From NCBI GenBank assembly GCA_028719045.1, contig JAQULD010000034.1:4946-13771 (forward strand): a stretch of DNA of 8,826 nucleotides. The letters run 5' to 3'. The translations under genes were made by a program, and so were the position numbers. Positions 1 to 4,741 of the stretch are shown here, piece after piece. Source of the DNA: Candidatus Omnitrophota bacterium (GTDB taxonomy: Bacteria; Omnitrophota; Koll11; Gygaellales; Profunditerraquicolaceae). Below the pieces are notes generated by a model. The model searched no databases, was not told the origin of the DNA, and saw nothing but the letters and a program-made list of their open reading frames with translations. Numbering within the stretch: the first letter of the stretch is position 1; the number at the start of each line of letters is the position of its first letter.

Positions 1-1115
1 CCATCCTTACTTCCACCGCAAAGCGCGGCTATGAAATAGCCGGCCAATTCCCCAGGGAAAAAGTGATCATGGGCGGGGTGCACGCAAGCCTCCTGCCGCA
101 GGAAGCCTTGCAATTCGCCAGGCAGGTTGTGGTCGGCGAGGCTGAAGAGTTGATAATTGATATAGTGGAAGGCCGGAATACCGAATCGGTCGTGCAGGGC
201 AGGGCTGTCGAAGACCTGGATAAGCTTCCTTACCCGGATTTTTCTTTGATCAAGGGGTATAAACCCAACCCGTTTATTATGCCGATTTCCACGTCCCGCG
301 GCTGCCCTTTTGACTGTACTTTTTGTTCGGTTACTAAAATATTCGGCCGTAAATACCGTTTCCGCAGCGCCGAAAACGTGATGGATGAATTTAAGGGCCT
401 TAAGGCCAGCACTTTTTTCTTCTGCGACGATAATTTTACCGCCTACCCTAAACGCACGCGCAGCTTGTTAAACCTCATGTTAAAGCAGAAAATCCGCCAA
501 TGGAGTTGTCAGGTGCGTTGCGATGTCGCGGAGGATGATGAACTCCTGGGGCTTATGGCAAAGGCGGGTTGCACCGTCGCCTGCATAGGGTTTGAATCCG
601 TAAACTTAAAGACCCTGGAAGCTTACCATAAAAAGCAGGACATAAACGATATAATAAGAGCTATAAGTTCTTTTAGAAAAAAGAAAATAAAGATCCACGG
701 TATGTTTGTGCTGGGAGGGGATAACGATAACGAAAATACTATCTGGGATACTTTGCGTTTCGCGATAAAACAAAAAATAGACACTATCCAGATGATGATA
801 CTTACGCCTTTCCCGGGCACAAAAGTCCATGAGGAATTAAACAGCCAAAAGCGCATCTTCAGCCGCGACTGGAACCTCTATGACGGCCAGCATGTGGTTT
901 TTAGGCCGAAGCTGCTTTCAGCGAAAAGGCTGCAGTTCAACGTGGTCAGGGCGTACGCCAAGTTCTATTCTGTTTACAGGTCACTTGCCCTTCTTTCGGC
1001 TTTTCGTTTCAGGAACGCGCTGTTTCGTTTTATGGGCAACAGGATCGTTAAAGAATGGGTCGAGCGTAACCGGAAGATGCACTGGCTGCGCAGCCCGAGC
1101 GTGCACACCCTTTAA
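1..1115 (+). CDS. B12-binding radical SAM protein, 5' end outside window
   Basis: This is the C-terminal part of a cobalamin-binding radical SAM enzyme. The frame is open from base 3 to the TAA at 1113-1115. A GTG at 63 can be read as a start, but the upstream codons continue the family pattern (a stretch ending KVIMGGVHASLLPQEA is the end of the B12-binding Rossmann domain), so the true start lies before the window. Numbering from that GTG, the [4Fe-4S] cluster cysteines are C81, C85 and C88 (CPFDCTFC, the CxxxCxxC motif). The TIM-barrel half follows with ACIGFES near 173-180 and MFVLGGDNDN near 215-225. The tail with YDGQHVVFRP resembles the many uncharacterised members related to hopanoid, bacteriochlorophyll and lipid-modifying enzymes. 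Such proteins bind SAM and cobalamin and often methylate or rearrange unreactive carbons. The substrate cannot be told from the sequence. The next gene encodes a PilZ protein 77 bases downstream. Confidence 0.9.
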   Translation, partial: ILTSTAKRGYEIAGQFPREKVIMGGVHASLLPQEALQFARQVVVGEAEELIIDIVEGRNTESVVQGRAVEDLDKLPYPDFSLIKGYKPNPFIMPISTSRGCPFDCTFCSVTKIFGRKYRFRSAENVMDEFKGLKASTFFFCDDNFTAYPKRTRSLLNLMLKQKIRQWSCQVRCDVAEDDELLGLMAKAGCTVACIGFESVNLKTLEAYHKKQDINDIIRAISSFRKKKIKIHGMFVLGGDNDNENTIWDTLRFAIKQKIDTIQMMILTPFPGTKVHEELNSQKRIFSRDWNLYDGQHVVFRPKLLSAKRLQFNVVRAYAKFYSVYRSLALLSAFRFRNALFRFMGNRIVKEWVERNRKMHWLRSPSVHTL

Positions 1116-1179
1116 AGTCAATCCAGCCTTTAATCTCAAGTAATAACAGTTCTGAGTTGAAAAATCAGAAATATTGCCC

Positions 1180-1184
1180 GGAGA
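1180..1184 (+). promoter_or_regulatory. Ribosome binding site of the PilZ gene
   Basis: GGAGA lies 8 bases before the ATG at 1193 and supports that start codon. Confidence 0.7.
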
Positions 1185-1192
1185 AATAATAT

Positions 1193-1561
1193 ATGGAAGA
1201 ACGCCGTAAATACGTAAGAGTGAACAAATCTTTTGCCGTCAGTTACAAGCCTTTGGGCCAGTTTATAAAACCTTCCTGTACCACTAAAAATATATCCTTG
1301 GGCGGCATCTGCCTTGCTATTTATCACAGGTTGAGCCCGTCGACTTCCATAAAGATGTGGATCACTCTAAGGGATTTTAAGAATCCCATTGTAGCCACCG
1401 GAACGGTACTTTGGATAAAAGACACAGGCGATCCGGCTTTTCCCTGGCAGGTGGGGATAAAATTCATTGAGATTAACCCTACGGACAAGAGAATACTTAT
1501 GGAGCAGATCCGCATTATTTGCGAAGAGGATAAGATACCGTACGTGGGGCCGTTGGACTAA
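1193..1561 (+). CDS. PilZ domain protein, probable cyclic-di-GMP receptor
   Basis: A 122-residue protein made almost entirely of one PilZ domain. The two cyclic-di-GMP binding elements are visible: the arginine motif RxxxR (R5 to R9 in ERRKYVRV) at the N-terminus and the N-x-S-x-x-G element (N33, S35, G38 in NISLGG) on the first beta strands. The rest follows the family's beta-barrel pattern, with GTVLWIKD near residues 69-76 and WQVGIKFIEI near 84-93. It has no signal peptide or membrane segment, so it should be cytosolic. Single-domain PilZ proteins usually pass a cyclic-di-GMP signal to a partner controlling motility, surface polysaccharide or secretion. The partner is not shown here. It lies 77 bases after the radical SAM gene on the same strand and may share its transcript, and a strong terminator follows it. 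Confidence 0.9.
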   Translation: MEERRKYVRVNKSFAVSYKPLGQFIKPSCTTKNISLGGICLAIYHRLSPSTSIKMWITLRDFKNPIVATGTVLWIKDTGDPAFPWQVGIKFIEINPTDKRILMEQIRIICEEDKIPYVGPLD

Positions 1562-1619
1562 AAAGTTTAAATGTTTTCCCCGCGGCAAATCAGTGTGCGT
1601 ATGAGAAAAGAAAGATCTA

Positions 1620-1660
1620 AGGCGGCTCTTTAAAATTAAGGGGCCGCCTGTTTAATTTTT
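1620..1660 (+). terminator. Intrinsic terminator after the PilZ gene
   Basis: The arms 1620-1633 (AGGCGGCTCTTTAA) and 1636-1649 (TTAAGGGGCCGCCT) can pair over 14 positions, with G-U pairs at two of them. In practice the two inner A-T pairs open to give a loop of about six bases. A U-rich run TTTAATTTTT (1651-1660) follows directly. It ends the radical SAM/PilZ transcription unit. Only 18 bases separate it from the next start codon, so the following cluster needs readthrough or a promoter overlapping this element. Confidence 0.8.
1629..1656 (+). promoter_or_regulatory. Possible weak promoter inside the terminator, for the Smr cluster
   Basis: TTTAAA (1629-1634) and TTTAAT (1651-1656) are spaced by 16 bases and match the sigma-70 boxes at 4/6 and 5/6 positions. 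Transcription would start near 1663, just before the SD at 1664. The region is AT-rich and overlaps the hairpin, so this may be chance. Confidence 0.2.
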
Positions 1661-1663
1661 ACG

Positions 1664-1670
1664 AAGGGGA
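1664..1670 (+). promoter_or_regulatory. Ribosome binding site of the Smr gene
   Basis: AAGGGGA ends 8 bases before the ATG at 1679 and fixes that start. Confidence 0.65.
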
Positions 1671-1678
1671 TCCAAGCC

Positions 1679-1933
1679 ATGGCAAAGATAAAGCTGGATT
1701 TACACGATGTTTTTAACAAGGCCGGGGCTATTGACGCGGAACTTAACCGGGTAATTCGCGAGGCTGCGCAGAAAAAGATCACTTTAGTTGAAATTATACC
1801 CGGTAAGGGCAGCGGCCAGTTGAAAAAACGCGTCCTGCGTTTTTTGGAGCAGCCGGAAATAAAAAAACTTTACAGCCGGGTGGAGAAAGACGATAAGAAT
1901 TTCGGCAGGATATTCGTGCACTTCAGGTTTTAA
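1679..1933 (+). CDS. Stand-alone Smr-domain protein
   Basis: An 84-residue protein that is just an Smr (small MutS-related) domain, the fold found at the C-terminus of MutS2 and in SmrA/SmrB nucleases. Visible landmarks are the LDLH motif (residues 6-9), the glycine loop PGKGSG (41-46) followed by QLKKRVLRFL, and the closing strand FGRIFVHFRF (75-84). In most Smr domains the loop reads HGxGxG and the first motif DLHG. Here proline replaces the histidine and aspartate follows DLH. I recall short proteins of this variant in several phyla, so it looks like a subfamily rather than a damaged gene, but whether it cuts nucleic acid is open. Smr domains act on branched DNA, or on mRNA at collided ribosomes. 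It is first in a cluster, 20 bases before an exported nitroreductase-like gene. The mutSL operon lies nearby on the other strand but is a separate unit. Confidence 0.85.
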   Translation: MAKIKLDLHDVFNKAGAIDAELNRVIREAAQKKITLVEIIPGKGSGQLKKRVLRFLEQPEIKKLYSRVEKDDKNFGRIFVHFRF

Positions 1934-1942
1934 AAAATCATG

Positions 1943-1949
1943 AGGAGGG
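1943..1949 (+). promoter_or_regulatory. Strong ribosome binding site of the nitroreductase-like gene
   Basis: AGGAGGG, a nearly full anti-SD complement, ends 4 bases before the ATG at 1954. It is the best SD in the window and suggests efficient translation. Confidence 0.75.
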
Positions 1950-1953
1950 CAAT

Positions 1954-2610
1954 ATGACATTAAAAACATTTTCCGGTATATTCTTGATTTCGGCAGCGTT
2001 TTTCGTTTGTTCTCTGCCGGGTTTTGCGCAGGAGAATAAAACGGTGCGGCTTCCGGCACCTGAAATTTCCGGGGGAAAGCTTTTGATGCAGGCGCTTAAG
2101 GAAAGAAAGACTTCGCGGGGATTCAGCCCCAAAGAATTGTCACCGCAGGATATTTCCAATATGCTCTGGTCCGCAAACGGGATAAACCGCCCGGATTCAG
2201 GCCATCGCACAGCCCCTTCCGCGATGAATTTGCAGGAAATAGATATTTATGTGGCCAAACAGGACGGCCTTTATTTATTCGACGCCGGGGCAAACAAGCT
2301 TATTTTGGTCCTGGCCGAAGACATAAGGCCTTTGACCGGTAAACAGCCTTTTGTTAACAACGCCCCGGTAAATCTTATTTACGTCGCCGATTTCGATAAG
2401 ATGGGCAAGCTTAAAGAAGAGGATAAGGTCTTTTACTCTGCGGCTGACACGGGGTTTATCAGCGAGAATGTTTATCTCTTTTGCGCATCTTCGGGGCTAG
2501 CGACCGTGGTACGGGGGCTTATTGATAAGCCGGCTTTGGCTAAAGCGATGAAATTGCGTCCCGGCCAAAGCATAGTCCTTGCCCAGACAGTAGGATTCCC
2601 TAATGAATAA
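1954..2610 (+). CDS. Exported nitroreductase-family (SagB/ThcOx-like) flavoprotein
   Basis: A 218-residue protein with an N-terminal signal peptide: K4, a hydrophobic core at about 7-21, and a likely cleavage GFA|QE after residue 25. It has no twin-arginine motif and no lipobox. The mature part is one nitroreductase-like domain. RKTSRGFSPKELSPQDISNM (51-70) matches the phosphate-binding RxSR start of FMN-dependent nitroreductases, followed by LWSANGINR (71-79), the PSAMNLQEIDIYV strand (88-100), LIYVADFDKM (141-150) and the helix around FCASSGLATVVRGL (176-189) that packs on the flavin. The family uses FMN to reduce nitro groups, quinones or dehydrogenate cyclised peptides. The substrate here is unknown. 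It should act in the periplasm or outside. The downstream membrane protein gene overlaps its last 8 bases (weak SD AGGA at 2592-2595), so the two are probably translated together. Confidence 0.85.
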   Translation: MTLKTFSGIFLISAAFFVCSLPGFAQENKTVRLPAPEISGGKLLMQALKERKTSRGFSPKELSPQDISNMLWSANGINRPDSGHRTAPSAMNLQEIDIYVAKQDGLYLFDAGANKLILVLAEDIRPLTGKQPFVNNAPVNLIYVADFDKMGKLKEEDKVFYSAADTGFISENVYLFCASSGLATVVRGLIDKPALAKAMKLRPGQSIVLAQTVGFPNE

Positions 2611-2998
2611 AAAAATATTATGTTCGATTTATCTTGTGTCCTTGCTTGCCGGCTGCTTTGCGGCGCCTTTACTGGCGCAGGAAGCTGGCGGACAGAAAGT
2701 CGACGTAAAAGGCGCTTTACAGGACTTCTCCCAAATGAGCCCCGGTGACAAGAGCGCCATTTTGTCAGCCAGCGGGCTGCCTCAAGTTAAAGATTTTGAC
2801 CCGGTAAAGATTGTGGCCTATGTCATTTTTGGCGGGATCGGGTTTGTCGCGTTTGCTTACGGTAAAAAAACTTCGAACTGGCGGCCGCTGGTGATCGGGA
2901 TCGTCTTGATGGCTTATCCTTATTTCTTCTCGCAAACGCTGGCCGTTTATCTTATCGGGATCGTCTTGACTTCCGCGCTTTATTTTTGGCGGGAATAG
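2603..2998 (+). CDS. Small membrane protein with signal sequence, conserved type of unknown function
   Basis: A 131-residue protein. The N-terminus is a signal sequence ending either at a lipobox (LAGC, residues 15-18, lipidation at C18) or at a signal peptidase I site (LLAQE, about residue 25). A soluble stretch follows (27-66), then three hydrophobic segments at about 68-86, 94-109 and 112-129. The last 65 residues (GFVAFAYGKK, then RPLVIGIVLMAYPYF, then YLIGIVLTSALYFW) resemble very short membrane proteins often labelled amino acid transport protein. I know of no experimental basis for that label and do not adopt it. The second and third segments share IGIVL, encoded by an exact 16-base repeat. 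The start overlaps the nitroreductase-like gene, suggesting a shared job, perhaps anchoring or electron delivery (inference). The stop is 18 bases from the convergent mutL stop. Confidence 0.7.
   Translation: MNKKILCSIYLVSLLAGCFAAPLLAQEAGGQKVDVKGALQDFSQMSPGDKSAILSASGLPQVKDFDPVKIVAYVIFGGIGFVAFAYGKKTSNWRPLVIGIVLMAYPYFFSQTLAVYLIGIVLTSALYFWRE
2894..2969 (+). repeat. 16-base direct repeat, two copies 60 bases apart
   Basis: ATCGGGATCGTCTTGA occurs at 2894-2909 and again at 2954-2969. The offset of exactly 20 codons keeps the frame, and both copies encode the IGIVL core of a membrane helix. The flanks are only loosely alike, so it may be an old helix duplication or codon-level convergence. Confidence 0.6.
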
Positions 2999-3016
2999 AA
3001 ACCCCTTCCAACCGCA

Positions 3017-4741
3017 CTATCTTAAAAACTGTTTTCCTAAACTCGCTTCGGGGATTTCCACTACGGTGGGCCTGCCATGGGGGCAGGTGAAAGGGGCCTT
3101 GCATAAGAGTAATTCCCTGCGCTGGTATTCGGCCTGTTCTTTATTCATTTCCTGCCCCGCCATGACCGAAGAACGGCAGGCAAGGCGCGCCATCTTCTCA
3201 GGTTCCATCCGGGCGATGCTTTCTCCGGCCAGCAGGTTACGGACACCGGCTTCGGGATTGATTATTAATTGCGGGTGCGAATGGACGGCAAGTGTTTCTT
3301 TATCGAATAGAGTCGTGCTAAAGCCCATTTTTTCAAGGCTTGCCTTGTTTTCTTCCCAAAGCATGATTTCTTGAGCGGTAAGCTTAAAAATTACCGGCGT
3401 CAAAAGTTCCTGGATCTCAAGCCTGCCTTCTTCAATTTGTTTCTTCAATTTTTCAAAAACAATCCTTTCCTGGGCCGCGTGCTGGTCGACCACTAAAAGC
3501 GAACCCGGGGCCTCAAATAAAAGGTATTTCCTTAAAAGATTGCCTAAATAACGGCTCTTAAGCAGTTTTTCTTTCAAGTCATCTTTTTTTTCGGTGAATA
3601 TCTCCCCGGTTTTAAAAAGAAGCATATTTTCTTCCAAAGACAGCGCCCCTTGCCTGTGCGGGCTTGGAGCTAAAGCCGAGGGCGCAAGAGGCGTATCTTG
3701 TTTAGCCCCTGGGGTAATGAAAACGCTTTTTTCGGCCTGTCTCGCTTTACTGCGGGTCATCAGGACCTGTTCCGTGAAACGACGCAGCAGGGGGATGATC
3801 CGGGATTCGTCTTTCAGCTTTACTTCGCGTTTAGTAGGATGGACATTTACGTCGACATTAGAAACCGGGATGGTAAAGTAGGCCGCGAAGAAAGGATATA
3901 CCCCGGGGCTAAAAAGCAGGCGGTAAACATCGTTTAGGTGGAAGCTTATGGTTTTATTCTGCACCGGGCGGTTATTGATGAAAATAAATTGCAGGTCTTT
4001 TCTGGTGCGCTGTATGTTAATATCGCCTAAGACAAGATGAACCGAGAGCTCATCTTCTTTAAACTCATGTTTTTCTTCAATAATGTTTTTTATGTCCAGG
4101 CGCAATGCTTCGGCGGCGCGCGCGCGTAAGTTTTGCGCGGGGGAGAGGTCTATGATCTTTTTTGCGGCGTGGTTGAGGCTGAAGCGTATGGCCGGATAAA
4201 GCAAGGTGTAAGGGACGAAGATGTCAAGCAGATGGTTTAATTCAGACGTGTCGGATTTGAGGAATTTCTTCCGGGCAGGGGTATTAAAGAAAAGTTCCCT
4301 GACTTCGATATCCGTCCCTCTTTGCATCGTTGCCGGTTTTTTTGCGGCCTTAAGGTTTGCGCGCAGGTGTATCTCCCAGCCGTGTTCCTGCGCATCTGTC
4401 CGGCTTCTTAAAATTACGTCGGAGATCGCGCCGATACTGTAAAGAGCTTCCCCCCTGAATCCGAGCGAATTTATATTATAAAGGTCTTCGATGCTCTGGA
4501 TTTTACTGGTCGCGTGGCGCTGGAAGATATTGTCTATATCCTGTTCCGGGATGCCTGAGCCGTTGTCTTTTACCCGGATCAGGGTTTTACCCGCGTCCTT
4601 TAGCGTAACCTCGATTGCGCCGGCTTTCGCGTCGATCGAATTCTCCAGTAATTCTTTTAAAACCGATGCCGGCCGTTCCACCACTTCCCCGGCGGCGATC
4701 TTGGAAACTATTTCCGGGGGCAGGAGCTGTATTCTATTCAT
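3017..4741 (-). CDS. mutL: DNA mismatch repair protein MutL, endonuclease type
   Basis: 574 residues, near-usual length. The N-terminal GHKL ATPase shows ELLENSIDA (30-38), DNGSGI (59-64), GFRGEAL (94-100) and FFNTPARKKF (151-160). A linker (about 335-395) leads to the C-terminal dimerisation and nuclease domain. The metal-binding endonuclease motif DQHA-x2-E-x4-E is complete (D419, H421, E425, E430). ACR (521-523) and CPHGRP (553-558) supply the other metal ligands. QELLTP (444-449) fits the clamp-binding pattern Qxx[LI]xP known from Bacillus subtilis MutL. The protein should therefore nick the new strand itself after MutS recruits it, as in bacteria without MutH. The ATG overlaps the mutS stop by 8 bases with no clear SD, so translation is probably coupled. 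The linker contains an A8 frameshift-like site (see 3579-3607), and a (GC)5 run lies at 4116-4126. Confidence 0.98.
   Translation of the reverse strand: MNRIQLLPPEIVSKIAAGEVVERPASVLKELLENSIDAKAGAIEVTLKDAGKTLIRVKDNGSGIPEQDIDNIFQRHATSKIQSIEDLYNINSLGFRGEALYSIGAISDVILRSRTDAQEHGWEIHLRANLKAAKKPATMQRGTDIEVRELFFNTPARKKFLKSDTSELNHLLDIFVPYTLLYPAIRFSLNHAAKKIIDLSPAQNLRARAAEALRLDIKNIIEEKHEFKEDELSVHLVLGDINIQRTRKDLQFIFINNRPVQNKTISFHLNDVYRLLFSPGVYPFFAAYFTIPVSNVDVNVHPTKREVKLKDESRIIPLLRRFTEQVLMTRSKARQAEKSVFITPGAKQDTPLAPSALAPSPHRQGALSLEENMLLFKTGEIFTEKKDDLKEKLLKSRYLGNLLRKYLLFEAPGSLLVVDQHAAQERIVFEKLKKQIEEGRLEIQELLTPVIFKLTAQEIMLWEENKASLEKMGFSTTLFDKETLAVHSHPQLIINPEAGVRNLLAGESIARMEPEKMARLACRSSVMAGQEMNKEQAEYQRRELLLCKAPFTCPHGRPTVVEIPEASLGKQFLR
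3579..3607 (-). other. Candidate -1 frameshift site in the mutL linker
   Basis: Read on the minus strand, an SD-like GGGGAG (3607-3602) is followed after 11 bases by the in-frame slippery heptamer A-AAA-AAA (3590-3584) within an A8 run. After a -1 slip the next codons are AGA and TGA (stop at 3581-3579). The product would be a 387-residue MutL with the ATPase domain and linker but no endonuclease domain. The order matches the Escherichia coli dnaX site (AGGGAG, 10 bases, A-AAA-AAG, prompt stop). A downstream hairpin is only weak. Confidence 0.3.
4116..4126. repeat. GC dinucleotide run in mutL
   Basis: GCGCGCGCGCG, five and a half GC units, lies within the codons for the RARA stretch near residue 205-208. 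Such runs can change length during replication, and loss or gain of one unit would shift the mutL frame. Confidence 0.6.

Noticed and set aside
63..65. GTG as start of the radical SAM gene
   Set aside because: The frame stays open to the window edge and the upstream codons fit the B12-binding domain; a start here would cut that domain in half.
880..1143. 87-codon frame overlapping the end of the radical SAM gene
   Set aside because: Overlaps a well-supported gene in another frame, with no recognisable domain and no SD; a shadow frame.
1150..1170. Hairpin TTCTGA / TCAGAA before the PilZ gene as a terminator
   Set aside because: Only a 6-base stem with a 9-base loop, AT-rich and without a U-run.
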